NCBI GenBank assembly: GCA_020465985.1
Contig: JAANYP010005973.1
Coordinates: 43,270-107,269, forward strand
Origin: Centrapalus pauciflorus
Lineage: Eukaryota > Streptophyta > Magnoliopsida > Asterales > Asteraceae
Direction of reading: 5' to 3'
DNA: 64,000 nucleotides
The position numbers were made by a program, and so were the translations under genes. The notes below the pieces were generated by a model. The model ran no database searches, was not told the origin of the DNA, and saw only the letters and a list, made by a program, of their open reading frames with translations. This document shows positions 47,335 to 59,433 of the stretch, one piece after another. How positions within the stretch are numbered: position 1 is the stretch's first letter; the number at the start of each line of letters is the position of its first letter.

Positions 47335-49405
47335 ATCTGTATGGGTCCTTACTAAATGATGAACAATCAAGGCAACAGAAAATAAATGCCTTGGAAATGT
47401 CAAAAAGAGGTGCTGCCTTAGTGGCCAGCGTGAGATAACCTGCTGGTCAGGTGTGTGATGTGTTCACACAAGCTGATCAACAGGCTGATGATGAAATGGA
47501 AGAATTTTCTGAGGAAGAAGACTTTGAAGATCTTACTGAATTTTATGATGAGCAAAGGATTGCAATGCTTATCAGATAATTCAATAAGAAAAGGTTTGGT
47601 GGAGAGAATCTGCAAAAGAAGTCAAGTGCCATAAAAAAGATAGCATTTGACAAAACTAAGGCTGAGTGCTTTAAATGTGGCAAAACTGGCCATATAGCTG
47701 CTGACTTTGTGTCTAAAGCTGTTGGCTCAACATCCAAACCATACAAGACAAATAAGGACGATGGCTACAGGGTTAAGTACCTAATGGCCATGGCTAAGCT
47801 GAGAAAGTTGGAAGACTCAATGGCTTCCAACAAGAAAAATGGACTCATGGTTGAGACATGTGACTGAGAGAAATCTGACTCATCATCAGATGAAGAAGAT
47901 AACAATTGTCTGATGGCCAATACTGATGTCCCATTAACAAGCAACTTCAAACAGGACCTGACTGAAGCTGAGGCTCTTAGCAGCTTGGAGAACTGGAACC
48001 CAACAATGATGTATAAGGTACAAAATTTTATGTATTACAGTTCTGATGAAAAAGTTAAAATGTTTGAATATTTACTTGTAGATTTTAAAGCTGCTATTGA
48101 GAAGCATGATGCTTTGTTGTCTGAGATCTCCAAGCTAAAAACTGATCTTGACATAAAAACTAGTAAACTGGACAGCTTCCTTAAGTTGGAAACTGAACTT
48201 GATGAATTAAAACACATCAATTCCATTTTATTAGATGAAAAGAGAGAGACAGACACAAAGCATGTCAAGCTTCAAAATATTGTTGACTCTTGGTGCCAAT
48301 CTGCACAAAAAGTCAATCATTGTATCAGTCAACACATCCCTGCTCAAATCCAAGCCTATCTTGGAGGGGATCTTGGTACAGCAGCTTCAATTGTTGAGAT
48401 AAATAATCTGGAAAAATACATATCCTCTCTTGGTGAGCTTCCAAGTACTTTCATTCAGAAAGTAAATGGAAAGTTAGTCTCAACAAATAGGTTTGTCAGG
48501 CCTCAAAACACTAACAGCTTGTGTGAAAATGTTCTAAAAACTGATGATGGAATGTGTTCTCCATCAAATCAGTCTGCTAAGTGCTCAGCTGGGACACACA
48601 AGCAAAAGAAGGAAAAACTAGTTCAAACTGCAGCTTTGGACACTAAACCTGTCAACAAGACAGGTTCTGGATCTAAAGCTATTGGTAAGAAACCGGTTGA
48701 TCCTTTTGGTGCTGAACTTTTTGAGAAAAGGTTTTCAAAAGGTAAGCAGCCTCCTTTCAACAGGGGTAAGTCTCATGTTGAAAGTAAATCTGCTGTGATT
48801 TCAAATAAGTTTTTAAATCATAGTGGAAAACTCGTTATAAATGAAGGTAAGTCTTTCAAAACCAAAAGCAGTGATTATGTTGATAGGCAACATCCATCAC
48901 ATCTTGGTAAGGGCAAAGGCAAGCCATTGCTCAACCTGAGAAAGTTAGGAATAAGTTTCCCAAACCTGTGGAAGGACAAAGGCCAATCAAGCTTCCTATA
49001 TTTGATCTTTGCCCTCCTAAAAAGAGGAAAGAGGATACAGGTAAAGCTGTTGCTGTTGTTCCTTCTACTCAAACTGTTGATTCTTCTAAAAATAGTAATA
49101 AGTTTACTAAATATGCTGAGAAGTTCAACAAAAATGTTCCAGAATGTGTTTCTGGAAGTACTCGTTCAAAAAAGTCTAAAAAGAGAAAATGCTACAAATG
49201 TGGGAAGAAGACTCATATGGCCAAAGACTGTCCTGAAACTGAGGACATAAGGCCTGCTGACACTGCTAGTTCCAACATTGCAAAAACCAGCAGTGTTGGA
49301 AGTAACATGGTCAACGAGGATAGTATCCAAGCTGATACAATCCAGATAGGAAATATTAGTGTTGATCTTACTGGTCCATCAACAAATGTTGATGAAGAAG
49401 GATAA
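47335..49405 (+). pseudogene. gag of element A3, C-terminal part, with predicted intron 48018-49464
   Basis: Stops in the Gag frame lie at 47436-47438, 47577-47579 and 47865-47867. The first zinc knuckle (about 47670-47710) reads CFKCGKTGHIAADF, so its last cysteine is lost. After WNPTMMYK (ending 48017) comes a donor AAG|GTACAA; A1 lacks everything from here to 49464. Within this segment are a coiled coil (about 48040-48260), a basic low-complexity part, a frameshift at about 48930-48970, an intact knuckle CYKCGKKTHMAKDC near 49190-49230, and the gag stop at 49403-49405. The acceptor CATCACACTCTGCAG ends at 49464, immediately before protease. Two products are therefore plausible: full Gag from unspliced RNA, and Gag-Pol from spliced RNA. 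Confidence 0.8.
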
Positions 49406-49464
49406 CTCATCCTTATGATGAGTTCCCCTAAAAATAACTAATATTTTCCCATCACACTCTGCAG

Positions 49465-52012
49465 GTTAAACAACCATCCCAGGTTTGGTACTTGGACAGT
49501 GGCTGCTCAGGCCACATGACAGGTTGCAAGGACTTGTTGAGTGATATCAGGGCTGAAAAAGGGCCAAAAGTCACCTTTAGTGATAATGTTCAGGGATCCA
49601 TAGAGGGATATGGAACTCTTCAAGCTGGTGCTGCTAAATTCAAAAGAGTAGCCTATGTGTCTGGGCTAAAACAAAATCTTGTAAGCATAAGTCAACTGTG
49701 TAATGCTGGCTACAAGGTTAACTTTGATGAGCACCTATGGTACATATTGGATCCCCAAGGCAAAGTTGTGTTGTGTGCACAAAGGAAGAAAGGTGTATAT
49801 GTTATGGATATGAAATCTGCTGATCCCACAACTGAAACCTGCTTTCTCTCAAGAAGCAATGCAGATCTAACTTGGTTATGGCACAAAAGGCTATCACACC
49901 TGAACTTCAAGAATATCAAAAAACTCTGTAAGAAAGAGTTAGTAACAGGTTTGCCTTCTATAACCTTTGTTAAGGATAAACTCTGCACAGCTTGTGAGAA
50001 AGGCAAGCAGAGAAAGACATCTTTTAAATCCAAGCATAATTTTTTCATTGATACTCCTCTCTTCGTAATCCACATGGACTTGTTTGGACCTGTTAGTGTC
50101 CCAAGTCTAGGATGTAGAAGATACACTCTAGTAATGGTTGATGAGTTCTCCAGGTTTACATGGGTGATCTTTCTGAAGAACAAAGGAGAGGCTGCTAGAG
50201 AAATTATTGGATTTATCAAAAAGATGGAAGTACTGAACTCTGCTCAAGTTATGCAGCTTAGCAGTGACCATGGTACTGAATTCAGAAACAGTACTTTTGA
50301 GGACTTCTGTGAAGAAAGAGGGATCTCACAAAACTTTTCAGCTATAAGAACTCCACAACAAAATGGAGTTGCTAAAAGGAGGAACAGGACTCTCATTGAA
50401 GCTGCTAGAACCATGTTGTGTGCATCGGGTTTACTTTCATCATTTTGGGCTGAAACTGTCAATACTACATGTTTCACTCAAAACAAATCCTTAGTGGTAA
50501 AAAGGTTCAACAAGACTCCCAATGAGTTAATCAAAGGGAGGAGGCCAAACATTAGTTATTTTTATGTGTTTGGATGCCCCTGCTTCATTTTGAATCAGAG
50601 GGATCAACTGGCTAAATTTGAACCCAAATCTGATGAAGGTGTGTTTGTTGGATATTCTGTTATCTCTAAAGCCTACAGAGTATACAACTACAAAAGAAAA
50701 GGTGATATATGAATCTATCAATGTCACCTTTGAGGAGTCTAGGAGTGCCCCCACCAAAGCTGTTCCCGAATCAGTTTCAGGAGAGTTCAACTTTGATGAT
50801 CTAATGCATTTCCTCAATGAAGAGAAGAACTCAAAACCTTCCACTTCACCCAGAGTGGAACCTGTTAACCACAATGGGCATGATGATGACTATGTTGATA
50901 CACCCTGTGTGAATAAGTGTACTGATAAAATTAATACATCATGTCCAGAACCAATCAATGCTGACTTCCATGAACCCTCTGCTGATGGGTTCAACAATAG
51001 AGATTCATGTTCAATAGGTGAATAGGCTCAAGATAACAGTGTGTCTGAAAATCTTGAAAGTTGTTCTACCAGACCCGATGAAGATGAAAATGATATAGGA
51101 GAATCTTCATTGAGACATGATCCTAAGTGGATCAGGTGTCACCCCAATTATCATATAATTGGTGACATCAACAAAGGGGTACAAACAAGATGGGACAGCT
51201 TAGGGAACTTTTGTATGTTTTCTAGATTTGTGTCCCTGATGCAGCCAAAGAAAGTGGATGATTCTTTAAAAGATGCCAATTGGACCCCAATGGCAACCAA
51301 TGTAAAATTGGATGCTGATGCCAGTGGCAAAGCTGATTCTGTAACAGCTTACCGAGGCATGATTGGGAGCTTGATGTACTTAACTGCTAGTAGACCAGAT
51401 ATTATGTTTGCCACCTGTTTATGTGCTAGGTTTCAAGTTGATCCTAAGGAATCACATCTAGCTGCTGTAAAAAGAATCTTCAGATACCTAAAGGGTACAC
51501 CAGGTTTGGGTCTTTGGTATCCCAAAGACTCCAGTCTTGAACTAATTGGTTATTAAGATTCTGATTTTGTAGGATGCAGGCGAGACAGGAAAAGCACAAC
51601 AGGTGGATGTCAACTCCTTGGTGGAAAGTTGATTAGTTGGTGTAGTAAGAAGCAGAACTTCGTTTCTACTTCTACTGCTGAAGCTGAGTACATTGCTGCT
51701 GGAAGCTGCTGTGGGCAGATTCTATGGATGCAGCATCAGCTTGAGGATTATGGACTTGTATATAGGAAAATTCCTATTTTGTGTGATAATACAAGTGTCA
51801 TAGCTATCTCCAACAATCCAATGTTTCATTCAAGAACAAAGCATATAGAAATCAGACATCACTTTATTAGAGATCATATCCAGAAAGGTAATGTGGAGGT
51901 AAGTTTTATTTCCACAGATGAACAGCTTGCAGACATTTTCACCAAACCTCTTGATGAAAACAGTTTTAATTACCTTGTGATCAAGTTGGGCATGTTAAAT
52001 AAAAGTGACTAA
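49465..52012 (+). pseudogene. pol of element A3, RT deleted
   Basis: From the acceptor the frame encodes the protease (YLDSGCSGHMTG) and integrase, with its zinc finger, HMDLFGP and SDHGTEF. The third catalytic residue is changed: GVAKRRN stands where A1 has GVAERRN, so E has become K (near 50373). A one-base insertion at about 50700 shifts the frame. The linker follows (50740-51280), with a stop at 51023-51025. At about 51283 the sequence jumps from DANW to PMATN. Compared with A1 this removes 254 residues (762 nt), the whole RT core including YVDD. RNase H continues to 52012, with a stop at 51554-51556 and a frame change. The copy cannot replicate on its own. Confidence 0.9.
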
Positions 52013-52787
52013 GTGTCATTGATGCTCTAAAAGATCACATGTTCAAACTGTTCAGCTTTTTCAGAACATCTTGGACAGAACAAGCCCTGCTTGTTCTGTA
52101 CTTAGCCAATTTCTGAAAACTTGGACAGCTTGAACGCATAACAGGCTTGACAAAACATGTTTTACTCTCAAACCTGTTCTGTTGTACAAACCCCTAACCT
52201 GCTCACTCTCTCAATCTGTCATACAAGACAATGTCTTGTAACCTATTCAACTAATTGAACAAGCCTCAAAATGAAACATGTTCTCTTCCAGTTGCACAGG
52301 TTGAATGAACAGCTTGAGGGATGATCAGCTTGTGATGAAACCTGATCATCACAGGTTTGAACAACAGCCTAGAACATTAGTTTTAATTACCTTTCTTCAT
52401 GTTTAAGTTTATTAAATTATGTGTTTATTTAACTTAATTACCTGCGGATAATGTTTGTTAACGTGTGTTAGTATTTAAAAAGGGTCAAGTGGTCTGACAA
52501 CCATTCTGACATGGCAAACCGTTCCGTTTACCGTTAAAGAACATTTCAAATCAACCGCCCAAAGCTTTCTCTCTCCTAATCACTAACATTCAAATCCTAT
52601 AAATACCTCTTTCACTGTTTCATCATCTTCTTCTTCTCTACTGCTTCCATCACTATCTGAAAAACCCTAAAGCGACTAAGTGTCCAGCATCCTTCACCTC
52701 ACTACTCTCAAAGTGGCTCACCAAAATAACCCCCTACTTCCAGTATTCGTTGGTGATGATGTTTAGAAACATCCCTCAATTACCACG
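52013..52787 (+). promoter_or_regulatory. pol-ORF3 spacer of A3 with candidate internal promoter
   Basis: 52013-52400 is noncoding and packed with GAACAGCTTG, AAGCTGTTC and AACCTGTTC words like the A1 3' region. TATAAATA lies at 52598-52605, followed by a pyrimidine-rich stretch (TCATCATCTTCTTCTTC) and AAACCCTAA, a telo-box-like word common in plant 5' leaders, at 52662-52670. ORF3 starts at 52788, so a transcript from this box would have a short leader. Promoter function is inference. Confidence 0.5.
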
Positions 52788-54865
52788 ATGCTCACTCTGA
52801 AACCCACTAACTACATAGCCAACCTAACCATTCCCAAAAACTATGTGGGAAAGGACTATGAACAAATGGTGGAGTTTCTGCAAGTTCACCCCCTGCATTA
52901 TGTTATGACTACCTCTCCTGGTGTCCTGTACCAAGAGATGGTTTATGAGTTTTGGTACACTTGTGCCTATGATCCTTCAACCAAAACCATCAGGGGAACC
53001 ATTCTCAATGGGACTCAGACCATTAAGATAACCACTGCTCTTCTCAAGGAAGTCCTTCGTCTTCCTGTTGCTGAAACATACGACAAACCACAGCTGAGAA
53101 TGATCAGATGGGCAATCAGCTACGCTTCTGTGGTGTAGCAGAACCCAAAGTTGGAGCCACTCTGTTCAGAAACGATTTATCACCCACTTACAGTTTCCTA
53201 TTTGCCTCAGTGGTGATGTCTTTTGGCTGCAAAGTTGGTTCCTTTGACCAGCTTAGCAGGGATGAAATTCCTATAGTCCTGAAGTTTGTGGATGGGACTA
53301 CAATGAACATGGCCAGATGGGTTTTCGTGAATATGAGGAACTTGGTGCAGCAAGAACATCGCCCTGCTGCTGTCAGATACCCAAGGTTTCTAAGCCTCAT
53401 CTTCAAACATGTCTGCGGTGAGCATCTCTACAACTCTCAACCCTTGTTAACTACTGTTGCATTCCCTATCATTGGGAATAAAGTATTTTACACTCCAGTA
53501 CTCAACAATAAGCCTCCTCTATCTACCCTAATGAGGAGTTACTTGGTTTGGTGGAAGGAACCTCTACTGTGAGGGGGGATCCAGTGGCTGCTCCCAAGAG
53601 AAAATCCAAATCCATGCCCAAGGTAGTGAAAAGGGGCCTGGAATCGACTGAAGCTGAGCCTGTCCGCAAGAAGGCTAAAACAGTTAAGTCTAAGTCTGTT
53701 CCATCAGCCTCAGTGGCTGAGGGGGAGCAGACTTCTCACACTAGTTCATATGTTGAACCTGAAGCCTTTGTGGCTTCTTTCTATGGCATTTGAAACCATG
53801 GAACAGGTTAACCCCCCTGTTTCTGACCCAGTCTCACCACCAGTCCGAACACAAATTTCTGCTACTTCTCCTCAATCCCCCACCATGTCTCAATATTCAA
53901 GGAGAAAATCTCTAGCTAGGAAGAAACCATCATCCCAAACTAACCGCTCTGACCCCTCCCAACAGGAGTCAGTTGACAAAGAAGCAACCCCTGCTGCTTC
54001 TCCTATTTTGGGAGAAAGTTCAGCACATTTGGAGCAGGCTTCACTCCAACAAGAGTCAACCCAGAGTCAGCCCAGACCCTCTGGTTCCTCCCAACAGGAA
54101 CTAGTTGTACAAAAGGAGACTACCACATCCACTATCCCAGCCTCCCAACAGGCTGAGGATATTGAAATACAGGAGTTCACTCCACTCCATACTGAGTCCA
54201 CACAATCTCCACCTCATACTTCTCTTACACCAACTAAGTCTGCGTGAGGTGCCAAAGCTGCTGGAACAAACCATCCAGTAGATCAGCCTCAAACTTTTGC
54301 TCCTGGTGATGCAGCTGTTGTACACCCAACAGCTGTTGAAGGACCCTCATCCCAAGCTGATGAACCTGAGGGAATGGATCATCCCTCTGGTGAGGCTGCA
54401 GCACAAATTCACATTCCTTCATCAGGTTTCACCACTGATGATGTTGAAATGCACATCTCTTTTCCCCCATGAAGAGGTACCTAAAAACCAAGGTGCTGCT
54501 GAGGGAACGACCCCAGGTCTTAATGAAGGTGCTACAACACAAGCAGCATTTGAAAGGCCACCAACTCCTACCACTTCACCTAATGATGCAGATATAGCCA
54601 CTGCTGAAGGCCCCTTTGACCCTTCCAAGATGGGCCATCTGACATATATCCAGGCTATGAAATTACTCTCCAAAGTCTCTCTGCCTTCCCCCACTAATCC
54701 TCAAACCTCTGCATCTTTCCCATCACCATCACATTCCCATTCTTCACCAACTACCCAATCCAAACAATCCACACATACTCCTCCATCCCCCAAAGATCTT
54801 CCTTTGAAGGATCAGCTATCTTTGCTGACCAACAAAGTTGGTTTTTTGGAGACCTCTGATGCGAG
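52788..54865 (+). pseudogene. ORF3 (env-position ORF) of element A3, cut by the Athila-type insertion
   Basis: Starts at ATG 52788 with a globular N-terminal domain (YEQMVEFLQ, LYQEMVYEFW, ITTALLKEVLRLP). A frameshift at about 53110-53140 moves it to the frame that continues with GVAEPKVGATLF and LVQQEHRPAAVRYPRF, up to about 53570. A basic segment follows (about 53575-53700), then long Pro/Ser/Gln/Thr-rich low-complexity sequence in changing frames up to LLTNKVGFLE at about 54850, where the Athila-type LTR begins. The N-terminal pattern resembles A2 ORF3. No signal peptide or membrane span is visible, so an envelope role is not supported. Many Asteraceae database proteins seem to look like this; that is recollection, not a search. 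Confidence 0.65.
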
Positions 54866-55932
54866 TGTCGTTAACCCGTCAAAAATACCACTAAATACCT
54901 TAGAAGCTAGGGTAAGTAGGGATCGTATCCATAGAGAGCGAGAGGTTAAATGCACGTATTTAAGCGATTAGCATTGCAAAGTAAGTAACTTAGAAAGATT
55001 GAGTGGTTTGTAAAAAGGTGATTGCTTGATTTATAAAACTAAGTACTTGCGAATTTTGTGAAAAGAAAACTTAAGAAGATTGTTTGATTGAATAAAGTAT
55101 GAAGATAACCATTCCCGGATTCCACACCTCGCTTTGTGTTTAATTTATAAAAACGATTTGAAGATTTACATAGACATAATCTTCGTTAGAATTATTATTA
55201 AAACCATTACGTGATCTTGGGCATAGCGCGTGACACGTTTGATTACTCGTCTTAATTAAATAATTAACTCGGCACGAATAATAAAATGTCTACGAACTAT
55301 CTTGCGAAACGCAACAACAAAATAATAATCATTCGTTTACAATCACAATATAAATAATAAAAACCATGCAAACTTAAAGTAATCGTTCATAAAGTAAAAC
55401 TTAGCGATGTGCTTCCTCCGAGAATGATTATGGTGAGCTTAGCCGGACATAGTTGATGCAACGTTCAAGAGTTGTTGATCCATCACCGTAGCTCGCCTCG
55501 TGTGTTCTTCGTACGTGTTTTCGCTCAAACAGGGTTCTTTTCCTTAGCCTTCTCCTCCAAAAAACGATGATGAACTCTGAGATATGCATTGGTATTTATA
55601 GGAAAAGCTAGGAAAACCCTAAAAACGGCCGTCTAATAATTTAATGGGCTGGGCGCAGCCGTAGGCGCAGGCCTGCGCCCCCCCCTGCGCCCCTCTGTAA
55701 AATCCGTATTTTTGTGAATTAATTTCTTCTGTCGAGCACTCGGTCTGGGCGCAGGGCTGCGCCCCTCTCTGCGCCTGGCTCTGAAATTTCGTCCTTTTTT
55801 CATCATTTTAAACCGGATTTTGTTTCCCTGCATAGGCACAAAATTTATTCAATAGCGGCACATTCTATAACACTTTTGCATTAAAAACAACTCTTTTACG
55901 CTTAATAAACATGGTAAATTATAACCCGATCA
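54866..55932 (-). repeat. 3' LTR of the Athila-type element (1067 bp)
   Basis: On the minus strand it begins TGATCGGGTTATAA (right edge) and ends GGGTTAACGACA (left edge). It contains GC-rich GGCGCAGG/CCTGCGCC palindromes at 55655-55780. The left edge falls exactly where the coding of A3 ORF3 stops. The second LTR is outside the window, so ends are judged from TG...CA and the adjacent purine tract. Confidence 0.75.
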
Positions 55933-56829
55933 AACTTCCCCAACTTAATTCTTGATCGTCCCGAGCAAGCAACGAAAATCAGATTTTTTTAAAGCATCGG
56001 GTTTATCAAGCGTACAAAACATAATTAACTCATTTAAACAAGCACTAGCCTTCATAGATGTGTTGAAACTCGCAGACACGAACAGAATTTAATTCCAATA
56101 TATCGTGATGTTTCTCGGATAGTTGTTCAAAAATTCCTCACCACTATTATCCTTTTAGCTCAAGGTTACAGAATTGAATTCACGTGGGTCACTGGACCAT
56201 CTTTTTCCTCGATGCATGACTTGAGCTACTAATTTCTTTCTTTTTGTTCTTTTCATGCAATGTCTATGTTTTTCGTTCAAGTTTACTATGACTTTCTAGA
56301 TGATCCGTGTAACAGGATTTGGGTCAGCCGCTCCCAGACCAGTTGGCCTTAGGGGACTAGGCATGATGGTACCCTTCAGACTTAATCTCCTGAATCAACT
56401 AGGTCACACTTGAATTGAGGCTTTATTCGTGTTCGCTTCCTCCCCCTTATTGCATGAATAATTAGCGGCTATTGGAATCCTGGTTAATTATCACTCGCTT
56501 CACACAATATATCCTACTTCAACTCGATTCACTTCCTTGAATTTAAACATCTATGACTCGTGGTGTTATATTTAAACTCATATAATTACGTTATTTTGCT
56601 TGAAACCGTCCTAACTAACATCATCATATTTAAGTTGCAAGCTCACAATAGAAAGTTATCGGGCTGATTGATCGGATCATTTACGGCATGTTTTTCACAT
56701 AATCTTCTTTAAAGGAAACACATTTATTCAACCAAAGTAATGCACGCAAAAACAAACATAAATGTAAAAATAATAAAGCATAAAAAACAATACTTCATCC
56801 TACTTAGAGAAAGGAACGGAAGAACCTGA
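55933..56829 (-). other. Athila spacer: polypurine tract and 3' untranslated region
   Basis: Next to the LTR the minus strand reads AAGTTGGGGAAG, the polypurine tract (55935-55946). The remainder is noncoding and nothing else is recognised. Confidence 0.6.
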
Positions 56830-58323
56830 CTACTGTGGCGGTGGTGGCGGTCCGAAGATACCAGCAAAGAATTCCCCGAAGGGGTTTCGGTCTTCTTGCA
56901 TATGAGGTGCAGGTGGGTACATGTTTGTAGGGTGCACTACGCTTTCTCCGCGTGTCGTGGTGGGGACTCGACCATAGGATGGGAAGTATTGAGGAGTTCG
57001 ATCCTCCACGTTCAGCCTCTCGAAATTCTGCCACTGGTAGTTCTCGTATGGTTGGTATGGTAACCCAGCATTATAATTCATGTGATCTCGCACTGCATCG
57101 GTGTACGCCCACTGCTGCTGGTTGTAATAAGCGTTCTGAAAGGCTGATGCGCGCACACCGGTGTATATCTCGTCGATTCGGCTCTTCTGGGTTTCTAATT
57201 CATGCTGAAATTCATCCATTCTTCCAACCACATCCTCTTGAAAGGCGCCCAACCGTAAGTTCATTGCGTCCAACCGAGCAATGACTTGGGACATATCATT
57301 GGCTCCTCCTGCTGCATGTACTCTTTCGGCTTGATGCTGATGGTAAGCCTCTGCCTCCTCTATACCGTATAACTCTCGATGTGTTTTCCCCGTGTCGGAA
57401 TCAAAGATCTCGAATCCTTGGTCTGTTTGGCGCAGAGTGATGCTTTGTATCATTGCCGCTGTAATAACGGCGCCGGAGACTCCCCTCGGAACAGATATGG
57501 GGGAAATCGCTGCCTGAGCCCTCAGATACTCCGATAAAATCCAACCGTGAGGGATTATTTTTCTCTCCCTTGTATCGTACATTGACCACAGGTCATTCAT
57601 CACAATCCACGCAAAAGAAAGGCTCGGCTCTCCCGTCATCAATGCGTAAAGGATAGTTACCTCCTTGTGCCGAATCTTTGTCAAATCGCTATCTCTTGGC
57701 AGCACATTGTTGGTAACAATCTTGTGTAATACCTTCGCCATGGGACTAAGGTCACGCCTAGCATATGCCGTGTATCCAGCTGCGGCATTATAATCGATTT
57801 TTAATATCTCGGCCAACTGTGTGGTCCATTCACCCTCCCACGTTCGATCAGTGAATGCTAGTTGGGCGTCTGTTTTGTATTCATAATTGAAGTTTCGTGC
57901 CCCGTCTTCTCCAACACCGATATCGACCCCAAAAACCTCCCGCAACGCTTGTGCATTCATTGGAAATTCATGCCCATTAACGCGACCTATTAAGGTGAAA
58001 TCACCTCGGAATCGTCCTTCTTCGCGTCGTAATGTGGACATCCATTCCACCACCTCATCGTGATAAATGTGCTCCCCTCCTAAATCTAGTACTGCCTCCC
58101 AACCTAGCCGGTCGAAGCATCGAACTACCCCATAATTCTCAAACTCGTCTTTCTTAACTCTTTTTTCGACTAACACCTTGCCGGAGAATTTCTTTGTCAT
58201 GAACAGTTGTCGTCGAATGTTCGCTGGATGTTGTGAGAGATTGAAGTCCGGGTTCCATTCTACCCTCGGTTGGGTAGAGGAACTGGCGCCTTCCCCCACG
58301 CGTTGTCTAGTTCGGCGAGACAT
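56830..58323 (-). CDS. Env-position ORF, copy 2, of the Athila-type element
   Basis: The Met at 58323 (MSRRTRQ) is preferred to one five codons earlier because it aligns with the start of copy 1. The protein is about 497 residues with no stop. It shares with copy 1 a basic start, then EKRVKKDEFENYGVV, FDRLGWEAVL, WMSTLRREEGR, GRVNGHEF, VLHKIVTNNVLPR, EVTILYALMTGEPSLSFAWI. This conserved region, about residues 50-300, corresponds to a putative plant-transposon protein family often seen in Athila elements. A coiled-coil-like stretch lies near 350-390, and the C-terminus is rich in Tyr, Gln and Pro. No signal peptide or membrane helix is evident, so despite its position it is not shown to be an envelope protein. 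Function unknown. Confidence 0.7.
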   Translation of the reverse strand: MSRRTRQRVGEGASSSTQPRVEWNPDFNLSQHPANIRRQLFMTKKFSGKVLVEKRVKKDEFENYGVVRCFDRLGWEAVLDLGGEHIYHDEVVEWMSTLRREEGRFRGDFTLIGRVNGHEFPMNAQALREVFGVDIGVGEDGARNFNYEYKTDAQLAFTDRTWEGEWTTQLAEILKIDYNAAAGYTAYARRDLSPMAKVLHKIVTNNVLPRDSDLTKIRHKEVTILYALMTGEPSLSFAWIVMNDLWSMYDTRERKIIPHGWILSEYLRAQAAISPISVPRGVSGAVITAAMIQSITLRQTDQGFEIFDSDTGKTHRELYGIEEAEAYHQHQAERVHAAGGANDMSQVIARLDAMNLRLGAFQEDVVGRMDEFQHELETQKSRIDEIYTGVRASAFQNAYYNQQQWAYTDAVRDHMNYNAGLPYQPYENYQWQNFERLNVEDRTPQYFPSYGRVPTTTRGESVVHPTNMYPPAPHMQEDRNPFGEFFAGIFGPPPPPQ

Positions 58324-59433
58324 CTGCAAATACGACAACTTAAGTATATATTTATAAAATTCTTAATTCGTTCTATTTTCATAACAAAGAGCCATAATTG
58401 ATAACTTGTGCAATTATCATATATAAAGATGCATAAATATATCAATTTAACCACTTTTTCACATCTTAATAATTTAAGCAAAATTGCACAAAATAACAAT
58501 CAACTTTCCGGAAATTGACTAGCATGCCTTTTTCTTAATCGTGCTCATGCTTTCACTCAATAATCTATTCTATACTATAGAAGCATTTAGAATTATCATG
58601 TATAAATGGTCATGCAAAAAGTCAATCTAAAAGTCAAAATTTATCTTCAAACTCCATGAAAGCTTACTAGTTCAAGAATGGTGAAGCTTTTGTACCTTGT
58701 TCTTGATGAAAAACGAAAGAGAGGTTGAATCTAGAGTTGTGGCAGATGATCCCTAGCTTAACTTCAAACTTCCCCAACTTGAGTTGCAAACTCAAGTTCC
58801 TTGCTACTTCTTGCTTAATGCCAATCACCAACTTGATTTTTAGTGATTTTTGTGGACAAAAATGAGTTTTTTAGGTGGAAATTTGTGGAGAAGGTGAAGG
58901 AGCCGTAATGGGGGCGCATGGGGTGCTCTTGTAGGGTTTTGCAAAAACTTTTTCTATTTAAAATGAAGAGATTACGGGCAGGGGCACCCCTGGGCGCAGG
59001 CCTGCGCCGGCGGCTGCGCTTGGGGGGCCTGTTCGGTTCAAAAATTTTTCGTTTTTTTCAGTTGGTTGGGTGCATGCTTGGTTTGATAATTTACGTTTTC
59101 CTGGTAAAATTATGGTTCACAAGCATTTATCCTACATTTTGTAAACGCATCTATGTGTTTCCCCTTCCCCAACTTTAAAAATTGTGTCGTCCCTGACACT
59201 ATGGAGGCTAAGAATAGTCTATGAGCAAAATAATATGTAGGTAACGGAGATTTGCAAGTCAAATGTTTAATAGGCCTAACATGCAATCGGTACGGGAAAA
59301 TAAAGTCTACGGTGCCAACACGAACACCACACATATAGTTGTTATGGCCTACGGCCATTTACAGAACCAAGTAGCAATTGTTTTAAAAGTCAGGACCAAA
59401 GTCTTTTAGAGAGAGTTTCCAGCAAGGATGGAA
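58324..59433 (-). other. Spacer between the two env-position ORFs
   Basis: Noncoding. It has a GC-rich cluster with the perfect palindrome GGCGCAGGCCTGCGCC (58993-59008), and two copies of TTCCCCAACTT on the plus strand (58770-58780 and 59165-59175), the complement of the polypurine core. No other gene. Confidence 0.55.

Larger units (their letters stand above)
47335..54865 (+). mobile_element. Sirevirus-like copia element A3, segment 2 (rest of gag, pol, ORF3)
   Basis: Resumes the gag frame after the gypsy insertion and continues through pol and a third ORF. It is then cut by the Athila-type element at 54865/54866; the rest, with the 3' LTR, lies beyond the window. Pol is disabled by a 762-nt RT deletion and a changed integrase residue. 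Confidence 0.9.

Noticed and set aside
52788..54865. ORF3 called as an envelope gene
   Set aside because: No signal peptide, cleavage site or membrane helix is visible; only its position is env-like.
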